DNA of 23,784 nt. Origin: an uncultured Bacilli bacterium. Lineage in GTDB: Bacteria; Bacillota_I; Bacilli_A; RF39; UBA660. Positions 14,533 to 21,744 of this stretch are shown one piece after another. The stretch covers positions 1 to 23,784 of the forward strand of contig CAKOOU010000015.1 in assembly GCA_934098455.1 (NCBI GenBank), written 5' to 3'. A program made the translations under genes and the position numbers. How positions within the stretch are numbered: position 1 is the first letter of the stretch; each line of letters begins with the position of its first letter. The notes under the pieces were generated by a model that was not told where the DNA came from, ran no database searches, and saw only the letters and a list, made by a program, of their open reading frames with translations.

Positions 14533-15735
14533 CTAAATCTTTCTAATTAATATTTTACCTTCATTAAATTTACAATCACTTTTACAATCAAAATCAGGAA
14601 ATGTACATCTAGCCCCACGAGAATATTTTACAATATCATCTTTCAAAGGATTGTTAGAGTTTTCTAATTCATCTTTATATTTTTTTAATATTTCTTTTGT
14701 TTTTAACATAATTTCTAATTGAGCACAGGTACAAAGTCTTTCCTTACACTTTAGAATAAAATCTTCATATTTACCACATTCATTAATTAATATCAATTCA
14801 CCTTGAGGTATAACATTTAAAGAGCTAACTTTTCTTATATCATTTAACCATTCATCTTTAATAATTTTATTATTTTCAATAATTGGCGGAACAAAATATT
14901 CTTTATTTTTCATTAATTCCATTTGATAATCAATTGTTCTATGTCTATGAGCTTGTGCCAAATATGCAAAACTTGCCATATAAGTAGTATTATAAACGTT
15001 TCCAAAATAATCTTTACTAGTTGATAAATTTTCTCCAAATAGAGATAATTTTCTATATTTATCATTCGTCATTAATCTATTTTCAAGTATATTTAATCTT
15101 TCTAATTCATTTACAAAATTTTTCATATAGTCAGCTAAACTTATTTCAAACTCAGTTTTATTATTATATTTAATAAAGTTTAACATCCAAGATGCAATAT
15201 AATTAATTTGTCTTAATGAAGTAGTGTAAATCATTTCAGTAGGCATAAATACAGTAACTAAATATCTAGCATTTTCTTGTGCTAATTTTCTTATTTTGCT
15301 ATCATTAAAAACATGCCCATATTGTATTTCTATTATTCTTTCAAATATATTACACCACTTATTATATAAATCTTCCTCTAATTTAGAAATATCACTATCT
15401 TGATTTCTAACTATTTTAGTATATCTAGCAGACTTTTCACTTGTAGTATATTCTTTTTCATTATTCAAAACCATTGCAAGTATTTTTGATATATTATGTA
15501 TATTAAAACTAATAAATATATGATCATAAACACTATGATGACCATTATTCAAAGTCATATCTATTCTTCTATTAGTTTTAATAACATCTTCATCTTTTAA
15601 ATGATTAAAGCCTTCTTTATCATAACATACACCTGCTATTTTACCACATAAATTTAATGCCATTTCTTTATTAAAAGTACCATTATCATTTAAAAATAAA
15701 TTTGGTAAAATTTCAATTTTTATATTTTCTTTCAT
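14533..15735 (-). CDS. FAD-dependent thymidylate synthase-like protein with two ThyX-like halves
   Basis: 400 residues from ATG 15735. The in-frame ATG at 15756 is rejected because the RBS AGGAGG lies inside that extension. ThyX makes dTMP from dUMP with FAD and methylene-folate; classical ThyX is about 210-260 residues. The first half has GHHSVYDHIFISFNIHNIS and EYTTSEKSARYTKI (the NExSxRY-like end of the ThyX motif) but no RHR. The second half has AYLAQAHRHRTIDYQMEL, which has RHR but no S-x-RY, and a Cys-rich end (CTCAQ, CTFPDFDC, CKFNEG). The ThyX relationship is fairly clear. Whether this protein is an active synthase is uncertain. Confidence 0.7.
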   Translation of the reverse strand: MKENIKIEILPNLFLNDNGTFNKEMALNLCGKIAGVCYDKEGFNHLKDEDVIKTNRRIDMTLNNGHHSVYDHIFISFNIHNISKILAMVLNNEKEYTTSEKSARYTKIVRNQDSDISKLEEDLYNKWCNIFERIIEIQYGHVFNDSKIRKLAQENARYLVTVFMPTEMIYTTSLRQINYIASWMLNFIKYNNKTEFEISLADYMKNFVNELERLNILENRLMTNDKYRKLSLFGENLSTSKDYFGNVYNTTYMASFAYLAQAHRHRTIDYQMELMKNKEYFVPPIIENNKIIKDEWLNDIRKVSSLNVIPQGELILINECGKYEDFILKCKERLCTCAQLEIMLKTKEILKKYKDELENSNNPLKDDIVKYSRGARCTFPDFDCKSDCKFNEGKILIRKI

Positions 15736-15761
15736 ACATCCTCCTAATTTTTTCATGTTTT

Positions 15762-15767
15762 ATTCTA
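15762..15767 (-). promoter_or_regulatory. Putative extended -10 of the ThyX-HIT operon
   Basis: On the minus strand, TGTTAGAAT is an extended -10 (TGn plus TAGAAT at 15767-15762), with a poor -35 (TTTATT). It lies 26 bases before the start codon. Confidence 0.4.
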
Positions 15768-15852
15768 ACATATTTTAATTAAATAATAAATAAAAATATT
15801 CTACCAATATTAAAATTTTTATGATTTATATGAAAAAGAAAAACAATAAATT

Positions 15853-15950
15853 ACTTTACAAACACTTAAATTTCTTAGACATTCACTTTACATTCAAATT
15901 TATTATATTTGTTGAAAAATGCATACAGATATTTTATATCTGTTCTTTTT
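15853..15950 (+). promoter_or_regulatory. Regulatory region upstream of the bacteriocin exporter
   Basis: Direct repeats ACAAACACT (15858-15866) and ACATTCACT (15879-15887) start 21 bases apart, the geometry of LytTR-type (ComE/BlpR) boxes. A third partial copy, ACATTCA, is at 15890-15896. A candidate promoter is TTGAAA (15912-15917), a 17-base spacer and TATATC (15935-15940). The palindrome ACAGATAT-TTT-ATATCTGT (15925-15943), followed by TCTTTTTAT, covers this -10. It could be an operator or, alternatively, a terminator. A second hairpin GGAAAAA-CAGA-TTTTTCC follows at 15986-16003. All roles here are inference. Confidence 0.35.
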
Positions 15951-16033
15951 ATAAAAAAAGTTAAAAAAAATGCAAGAAAAAAAAAGGAAAAACAGATTTT
16001 TCCATAATAATATATAGTGAAGGGAGAAAAAAT

Positions 16034-18028
16034 ATGTTGAAAAAATATTATGAAATAATTCAAGAAGAAGAAAGTGATTGTGGTATATCTTGTTTAGCTT
16101 CAATTATAAAATATTATCATGGTTTTATTCCTCTAGAAGATTTAAGAACTTATACCCAAACAAATAATTTAGGAACTAATGCTTATGAATTAATTAATTG
16201 TGCTAAAAAAATAGGTTTTAGTGCATATGGTAAAAAAATAAAATTTGAAGATTTAAAAACAACTAAATTGCCTCTAATTGCTCATACAAAATTACCTAAT
16301 GGATTTTATCATTTTGTAGTAGTTTATGAAATCAAAAACAATCACGTACTTATAATGAACCCATCTAAAGGTTATACAAAAATGAAAAATGATGAATTTA
16401 TTAAAATTTTTACTGGGGTAGTTTTAATCTTTAATCCTATAAATGAACTTCCTGTTTATAAAAAAAATAAATTTATTAATAAAAAAATACATAGTTTTAT
16501 AAAAAATAATTTATTAAATTATGTAATCATAATTATCCTATCACTTATTTCTTTAATTTTATTACTATTACAAAGTATAGAAATTAAAATAATTAATTAC
16601 AATCCTGATTTTTTATATCTTTTAATTATAGTAATAATAATAAATGAATTAATAACATATTTAAAAAATAATATTTTATTAAATAATAACATTAAATTTA
16701 ACAAAAATATTATTAATGATTTTATACATCATATTTTTAAACTCCCTTTAAATTATTTAAAGTTAAAACAGAAAGGAGAAATAACTACAAGATTTAAAGA
16801 ACTAGATGATTTATCTAATAATATTATTAACATTATATTAGATATAGTATTTAATTTTATAATTATATTATTTTTATTATTTATCTTATGTAAGTATAGT
16901 ATATTTTTAACTATAACCTCATCCCTAATCACGTTTTTATATAACCTTATAAACTTTAAAATATATAAAAAATTAGTTAATAAAATTAGATACTCAATTA
17001 ATTTAGAAGAAAATTATAATTCTAATATAATAGACTATATTAGTAATTTCACTACTATAAAACATTTATCAATATATAATTATTTTATAAATAATATAAA
17101 TACTAATTTAAAAAATAAGAATGATATTTCTCTTTACATTAGTAAAAAAATATTTTTAATTAATTTATTTGATAATATTATCTTTAATTTAATAACACTC
17201 TTTATATTATATGTAATAATAAAAAATAAGTATAATGTTATTAATGGAATTATTTTAATAACTATAATTAATTATTATATAAATATTGTAAAGAAAATAA
17301 CTGATTATTATCCTTCAATAATATTATATAAAAGTATAATAAGAAAAAATAATGATTTATTATCTATAAATATTAAAAAATTAGATAAAATAGACTATTT
17401 AGACAATTGTAAAATAAATATAGAAAATTTAAATTATAGTATTGGTAATAAAAATATTATAAAAAATCTAAACTATGTTATTAACAACAACGACAAAGTT
17501 TTCTTATGTGGGCCTTCTGGAATTGGTAAAAGTAGTTTATTAAAAATATTATCTAATGAAATAATAAATTATAACGGAAATGTATTAATTAATAACAATA
17601 ATATAAAAAAATATGATTTAACTAATTTAGTTTCATATACATCCCAAGATGAAAATATATTCAATGATACAATTCTTAATAATTTATTAATAGGTTCTAA
17701 TATTAAAGAAGATGAATTAAATAATGTTATTAATATATGTAGATTAAATGATATTAATATAATAAAAGAATGTGGCTTAGAATCTATTATAATTAATGAT
17801 AATTCTTTAAGTGGTGGAGAAAAGAATAGAATTATATTAGCAAGAAGTTTATTACATTCAAAAAAAATAATTATATTAGATGAAGTTTTAAAAGAAGTAG
17901 ATTACAAATTAGAATATGATATTATTAGTGATATTATTAATTATTATAAAGAGAAAATAATAATATATGTAAGTCATAAAGATTTAAGTAGTTTATTTAA
18001 CAAAGTTTTAACTTTTAGAAAGGAGTAA
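16034..18028 (+). CDS. C39 peptidase-containing ABC transporter (bacteriocin processing exporter)
   Basis: 664 residues. This type cleaves double-glycine leaders and exports the peptide. The N-terminal C39 peptidase (about 1-135) has QEEESDCGISCLASIIKYYH with catalytic C16 and YHFVVVYEI with its His. The third catalytic position reads MNPSKG, with Asn where DPxxG is usual. A transmembrane domain follows (about 160-440, including a GEITTRFKELD coupling region). The ATPase has GPSGIGKSS (Walker A), SLSGGEKNR (signature), IIILDEV (Walker B) and YVSHKD (H-loop). RBS GAAGGGAG (16018-16025) sets the start. Its 3' end carries the RBS of the first precursor gene, 2 bases downstream. No HlyD-type accessory protein is present. 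Confidence 0.93.
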   Translation: MLKKYYEIIQEEESDCGISCLASIIKYYHGFIPLEDLRTYTQTNNLGTNAYELINCAKKIGFSAYGKKIKFEDLKTTKLPLIAHTKLPNGFYHFVVVYEIKNNHVLIMNPSKGYTKMKNDEFIKIFTGVVLIFNPINELPVYKKNKFINKKIHSFIKNNLLNYVIIIILSLISLILLLLQSIEIKIINYNPDFLYLLIIVIIINELITYLKNNILLNNNIKFNKNIINDFIHHIFKLPLNYLKLKQKGEITTRFKELDDLSNNIINIILDIVFNFIIILFLLFILCKYSIFLTITSSLITFLYNLINFKIYKKLVNKIRYSINLEENYNSNIIDYISNFTTIKHLSIYNYFINNINTNLKNKNDISLYISKKIFLINLFDNIIFNLITLFILYVIIKNKYNVINGIILITIINYYINIVKKITDYYPSIILYKSIIRKNNDLLSINIKKLDKIDYLDNCKINIENLNYSIGNKNIIKNLNYVINNNDKVFLCGPSGIGKSSLLKILSNEIINYNGNVLINNNNIKKYDLTNLVSYTSQDENIFNDTILNNLLIGSNIKEDELNNVINICRLNDINIIKECGLESIIINDNSLSGGEKNRIILARSLLHSKKIIILDEVLKEVDYKLEYDIISDIINYYKEKIIIYVSHKDLSSLFNKVLTFRKE

Positions 18029-18030
18029 GT

Positions 18031-18174
18031 ATGGTACTTGAAAATAAAGAATTAATAGATATTAATGGCGGTGGTACTGGTAAAAAAATAGGATTTGGAA
18101 TATTTTTTGCAGCACTAGGAAGTTTTTTAGTAGGAGTAATTGATGGTTTTTTAAGACCACTTAAATGTAACTAA
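18031..18174 (+). CDS. Double-glycine bacteriocin precursor A (two-peptide system)
   Basis: 47 residues. The leader MVLENKELIDINGG fits the double-glycine consensus exactly: L at -12, E at -8, L at -7, I at -4, G at -2 and -1. The predicted core is 33 residues starting at G15. It begins GTGKKIGFGIFF, has GxxxG motifs at 17-21 (GKKIG) and 35-39 (GVIDG), and ends RPLKCN with a single Cys at 46. A hydrophobic helix flanked by GxxxG motifs is typical of class IIb bacteriocin subunits. RBS AAAGGAG lies in the end of the exporter gene. The stop overlaps the next start (TAATG). It is my reading of a short ORF with no close named relative that I recognise. Confidence 0.85.
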   Translation: MVLENKELIDINGGGTGKKIGFGIFFAALGSFLVGVIDGFLRPLKCN

Positions 18175-18329
18175 TGAAAAATGACGAATTAAAACTAGTT
18201 GTAGGTGGTGCGTCTTATACTTCAGGTAACTTCATAAATAGTTTAGTAAGAATGATTAATATATTCTTAGAATTAGGAAGAAATATTGGAAGCGCTATTA
18301 ATTATGCTAAAAACAGAAAAACATGTTAA
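18174..18329 (+). CDS. Double-glycine bacteriocin precursor B (two-peptide system)
   Basis: 51 residues. The leader MKNDELKLVVGG again fits the consensus: E at -8, L at -7, V at -4, GG at -2/-1. The predicted core is 39 residues from A13 (ASYTSGNFINSLVRM...), with GxxxG at 35-39 (GRNIG). The basic tail YAKNRKTC ends in a lone terminal Cys. The start codon overlaps the precursor A stop by one base and there is no separate strong RBS, so translation is probably coupled. Two adjacent precursors, each with a GxxxG motif, next to a C39 exporter indicate a class IIb-like pair. No modification enzymes are nearby, so a lanthipeptide or sactipeptide is unlikely. Confidence 0.85.
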   Translation: MKNDELKLVVGGASYTSGNFINSLVRMINIFLELGRNIGSAINYAKNRKTC

Positions 18330-18350
18330 AAGGATTTAATTCCTTTTTTC
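18328..18350 (+). terminator. Terminator of the bacteriocin operon
   Basis: AAAAGGA (18328-18334), loop TTTAAT and TCCTTTT (18341-18347) followed by TTC and more T. It overlaps the stop codon of precursor B and closes the exporter-precursor operon. Confidence 0.75.
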
Positions 18351-18430
18351 TTTTGTATAATTTTGTAAAATATAAAAAAAGAAATAGATTTATCAATATA
18401 TATATTATAAAATATATGTAGGAGTATTAT

Positions 18431-18940
18431 ATGAAAAAGAATGATAAATTTATTTATTGGGGTTTAATTTTTTTATTAGGTGCAATTATTGGATGGATAT
18501 ACGAAGAAGGATTTAGTATACTTATTGAACAAACTTTAGAAAATAGAGGATTTATGTATGGACCATACTTACCAGTATATGGTTTTGGAGCAATATTTTT
18601 AGTTTATTTCTTAAAAAGATATAAAAAGTATCCTATAATAATATTCTTCTTATCTATATTAATAACTGGAATTACAGAATACATTACAGGTTATTTAATG
18701 GAAACAATATTCAATAGAACCTGGTGGGATTATACAGGATTATTTATGAATATAGAAGGATATGTATGTTTAAGAAGTGTCCTTAATTTTGCTGTCTTAT
18801 CAATATTACTAATATACTTAATAGAACCATTAGCAACTAAATTAATAAAAAAATATAACAAAATAACAACTATATTAACACTATCTACTTTTATAGTAAT
18901 TATAATTGACTTCATAATAACACTTTTATTTAGGTACTAA
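18431..18940 (+). CDS. CmpB-like putative ABC transporter permease (multi-helix membrane protein)
   Basis: 169 residues, about five transmembrane helices (about 9-31, 48-62, 67-88, 110-132 and 145-166). Motifs GAIIGWIYEE, RGFMYGPYLPVYGFGA and NIEGYVCLRSVLNF match the small PF06541 (CmpB-like) family of Firmicute membrane proteins, whose function is not established. RBS AGGAG (18420-18424) precedes ATG. It follows the bacteriocin terminator and precedes cca by one base, so it belongs with cca rather than with the bacteriocin operon. A role as the missing immunity protein cannot be excluded, but nothing supports it beyond position. Confidence 0.75.
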   Translation: MKKNDKFIYWGLIFLLGAIIGWIYEEGFSILIEQTLENRGFMYGPYLPVYGFGAIFLVYFLKRYKKYPIIIFFLSILITGITEYITGYLMETIFNRTWWDYTGLFMNIEGYVCLRSVLNFAVLSILLIYLIEPLATKLIKKYNKITTILTLSTFIVIIIDFIITLLFRY

Positions 18941-18941
18941 T

Positions 18942-20015
18942 ATGGATAGAACAATATATAAAATATTAAAAAAATTAAATAATAATACTAACGAAGCTTA
19001 CGTAGTAGGTGGATACGTTAGAGATAAAATATTAAATATTACATCTAACGATATAGACATATGTACAAATATGTTACCAAAAGATGTAATAAATGTTTTA
19101 AATTTAGACAAAAAAACAAAAGATAATTTTGGTAGTATTAATATAAAAACAAAAAAATATAATATAGATATTACAACATATAGAAAAGAAAAAAATTATA
19201 AAAATCATACTCCTAAATCTATTGAATATGTAAATGATATAAATATAGATTTAAAGAGAAGAGATTTTACTTGTAATCAATTATTACTAGATATTAATGG
19301 AAATATTATAGATAATTATAATGGAATAAATGATATTAATAATAAAATAATAAAATGTATAGGTAATACGAATAAAAAATTAAGTGAAGACCCTATAAGA
19401 ATACTACGTGCTATTAGATTATCTACAATATATGATTTTAAATTAGATAATGAAATAATAGAATTTATAAATAATAATAAAGAAATAATAAATAAAATAA
19501 GTTATAATAGAAAAAAAGAAGAACTGGATAAAATATTATCTTGTAAAAATAAAATAAAAGGATTAAATTTAATAAAAGAATTAAATTTATGTGAAGTATT
19601 AGGTATAAAATATGATAAAATATATTATTGTAAAGATTTATTAGGTATGTATGCTCAAATTGAATATAATAATTTATACCCATTTACTAAAAATGAAAAG
19701 AAAATAATAAATGATATAAAAACTATACTAACAAATAAAAAAATAGATAATAACACTTTATATAAATATGGACTTTATATAAATAGTATAGTAGGTGAAA
19801 TATTAAATATAAATTATAAAGATATAGTAAAAAAATATAAAGCCTTACCAATTAAATCAAGAAAAGATATAAAAATATCTATAGAAAGTATAGTTAAATT
19901 AAATAATAATTGTTATAATAATATTAATGAAATTTATTTAAATATTGAAAAAAATATATTAAATGGAAATATAAAGAATAAAAATAAAGATATAGTAAAA
20001 TTTATTAGAAAGTAG
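18942..20015 (+). CDS. cca: CCA-adding tRNA nucleotidyltransferase
   Basis: 357 residues. Class II nucleotidyltransferase that builds or repairs the 3' CCA of tRNAs. Motifs are VVGGYVRDKIL (17-31 region), the metal-binding NDIDI (DxD), RRDFTCNQLLLD and EDPIRILRAIRLS, followed by a helical C-terminal tail. Both tRNA genes in this window already encode CCA, so its role for them would be repair. The C-terminal half is extremely rich in Lys, Asn and Ile. It follows the CmpB-like gene by one base and precedes dnaD by 8 bases. Confidence 0.93.
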   Translation: MDRTIYKILKKLNNNTNEAYVVGGYVRDKILNITSNDIDICTNMLPKDVINVLNLDKKTKDNFGSINIKTKKYNIDITTYRKEKNYKNHTPKSIEYVNDINIDLKRRDFTCNQLLLDINGNIIDNYNGINDINNKIIKCIGNTNKKLSEDPIRILRAIRLSTIYDFKLDNEIIEFINNNKEIINKISYNRKKEELDKILSCKNKIKGLNLIKELNLCEVLGIKYDKIYYCKDLLGMYAQIEYNNLYPFTKNEKKIINDIKTILTNKKIDNNTLYKYGLYINSIVGEILNINYKDIVKKYKALPIKSRKDIKISIESIVKLNNNCYNNINEIYLNIEKNILNGNIKNKNKDIVKFIRK

Positions 20016-20023
20016 GTGTAATA

Positions 20024-20665
20024 ATGAGTAATGAAGTTATTTATAATATTATAAAAAATAAAGATTACATTATTAGACCTTTTTTATTTAAAATAATAAA
20101 AGAAAATAACTTAAATATAAATGAAATACTTTTATTAATATATTTAACTAATCAAGAACATCCAGAATTAGATTTAAAATTAATTAATAAAATAACTACT
20201 ATGAATAATGAAGAAATAATTAATTCATTTAATACATTAATGGAAAAGAATTTAATAAGTACTAATATTATAAAAGATGGAGATAGAATTGATGAAGAAA
20301 TATCATTAGATGGTATATATAAATTAGCTGCTACTAATATAAATAAAAAAATAACTAAAAATCAAGAAAAAAATATATTTGAATTATTTGAAAATGAATT
20401 TGCAAGACCTTTAACTCCTATGGAATATGAACTTATTAATGCCTGGATAGAAAGTGGTATAAACGAAGAATTAATAAAAGAAGCATTAAAAGAAGCAACA
20501 TACAATGGAGTAAATAATTTTAGATATATAGATAAAATATTATATGAATGGGGTAAAAAGGGGTATAAAACTATTGATGATATTAATAAAAATAAAATGA
20601 AGAAAGAAGAAAAGAATGAAAAAAATGTATCATTCTTTGAATATAATTGGTTAGATGAAAATTAA
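20024..20665 (+). CDS. dnaD: DnaD-domain replication initiation protein
   Basis: 213 residues. DnaD helps load the replicative helicase at origins and restart sites in Firmicutes. The N-terminal winged-helix-like region (about 1-105) is divergent. The C-terminal DnaD domain has ENEFARPLTPMEYELINAWIESG, LIKEALKEATYNGVNNFRYIDKIL and YEWGKKGYKT, the classic signature, followed by a Lys/Glu-rich tail. RBS TAGGTG precedes ATG. It overlaps nth by 11 bases, the dnaD-nth pairing known from Bacillus. Confidence 0.88.
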   Translation: MSNEVIYNIIKNKDYIIRPFLFKIIKENNLNINEILLLIYLTNQEHPELDLKLINKITTMNNEEIINSFNTLMEKNLISTNIIKDGDRIDEEISLDGIYKLAATNINKKITKNQEKNIFELFENEFARPLTPMEYELINAWIESGINEELIKEALKEATYNGVNNFRYIDKILYEWGKKGYKTIDDINKNKMKKEEKNEKNVSFFEYNWLDEN

Positions 20666-21281
20666 TGATATATTAAAACTTTTAGATAAAATGGTTCCTA
20701 ATCCTAAATGTGAACTTAATTATAATAAAGATTATGAATTATTAGTTGCAACAGTTTTATCTGCACAATGTACAGATAAAAGAGTAAATGAAGTTACTAA
20801 AGTTTTATTTAATAAATATGATATTTATAGTTTAAGTAAATCAAATAAAAAAGATATAGAAAAAATTATTTATAGTTGTGGAAATTATAAAAAGAAGGCC
20901 ACTTATATAATAGAATTATCTAAAAAATTAATTAATGATTATAATGGTATAGTTCCTAATGATAGAAATTATTTAGAAAGTTTACCAGGAGTTGGTAGAA
21001 AAACTACCAATGTAGTTTTATCCAATCTTTTTGACGTACCAGCCATTGCTGTCGACACACATGTAGAAAGAGTTTCAAAAAGACTTAATCTTGCAAATGA
21101 AAAAGATAGCGTAATAAAAGTAGAAAATAAACTAATGAAAAAAATACCAAAAAATAAATGGAGTAGAGTCCATCATCAACTAGTATTATTTGGAAGATAT
21201 ACTTGTAAAAGTATAAAACCAGAATGTAGTAAATGTTTATTAAAAGAATTTTGTAAATATTATAAAAAAATAAATAAGTAA
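20655..21281 (+). CDS. nth: Endonuclease III
   Basis: 208 residues. A DNA glycosylase/AP lyase for oxidised pyrimidines in base excision repair. It has LSAQCTDKRVNEVTK, the helix-hairpin-helix LPGVGRKTTNVV with the catalytic Lys, the catalytic Asp in VDTHVERVSKRL and a complete 4Fe-4S site C-x6-C-x2-C-x5-C (CKSIKPECSKCLLKEFC). The length is normal. It begins inside the end of dnaD, so it is translationally coupled. Confidence 0.95.
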   Translation: MKINDILKLLDKMVPNPKCELNYNKDYELLVATVLSAQCTDKRVNEVTKVLFNKYDIYSLSKSNKKDIEKIIYSCGNYKKKATYIIELSKKLINDYNGIVPNDRNYLESLPGVGRKTTNVVLSNLFDVPAIAVDTHVERVSKRLNLANEKDSVIKVENKLMKKIPKNKWSRVHHQLVLFGRYTCKSIKPECSKCLLKEFCKYYKKINK

Positions 21282-21283
21282 TA

Positions 21284-21312
21284 TTGGAATAATTATTCCT
21301 TTGTGATATAAT
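21284..21312 (+). promoter_or_regulatory. nusB-xseAB promoter with internal palindrome
   Basis: TTGGAA (21284-21289), a 17-base spacer and TATAAT (21307-21312) form a strong promoter. The perfect 14-base palindrome GGAATAATTATTCC (21286-21299) lies between the two hexamers and overlaps the -35. It could be an operator, or a weak terminator of nth (it is followed by TTTG). Confidence 0.6.
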
Positions 21313-21330
21313 TGGAAACAGGTGAAAAAA

Positions 21331-21726
21331 ATGACTATAAAAAGAAGTGAATTGAGAGAGAAAATAATGACTATTTTATATCAAATAGAAATGTATAAGA
21401 AAAGTAATTATGATTATGATATAAATAAAGTTATCAAAGAAAATGTAGAGATTGACAACGAATTTGTTGATAATATTGTTTATGGAGTATTAGATAATAC
21501 AAATGAGATAGATGAGTTAGCTAATAAATATTTGAATAATTGGACTATAGATAGAATAGAAACTATAGGTGCTTGTATTTTAAGAATGGCTATATATGAA
21601 ATTAAATATATGGATACACCAGATATAGTTGCAATAAATGAAGGCGTAGAACTTGCTAAAAAATATTGTGATGAAAAAGTAAAAAATATGATTAATGCTG
21701 TATTAGATAAGATAGTTAATGAATAG
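21331..21726 (+). CDS. nusB: Transcription antitermination factor NusB
   Basis: 131 residues from ATG 21331. A GTG 9 bases upstream is in frame, but it lies in the RBS AGGTG. NusB, with NusE, binds boxA of rRNA leaders. Recognisable stretches are KRSELREKIMTILYQIEM, NWTIDRIETIGACILRMAIYEI and the C-terminal DTPDIVAINEGVELAKKYCDEKVKNMINAVLDK, all typical of the all-helical family. The length is normal. It has its own promoter and is followed by xseA after 18 bases, a common Firmicute order. Confidence 0.93.
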   Translation: MTIKRSELREKIMTILYQIEMYKKSNYDYDINKVIKENVEIDNEFVDNIVYGVLDNTNEIDELANKYLNNWTIDRIETIGACILRMAIYEIKYMDTPDIVAINEGVELAKKYCDEKVKNMINAVLDKIVNE

Positions 21727-21744
21727 ATAATATATGGAGATAAA

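Noticed and set aside
15736..15756. Upstream ATG start for the ThyX-like protein
   Set aside because: AGGAGG is within the extension, so ATG 15735 is the real start.
15875..16103. Minus-strand ORFs of about 60 codons upstream of the exporter
   Set aside because: They are A/T-driven chance frames overlapping the exporter's 5' end and leader, with no RBS or recognisable protein.
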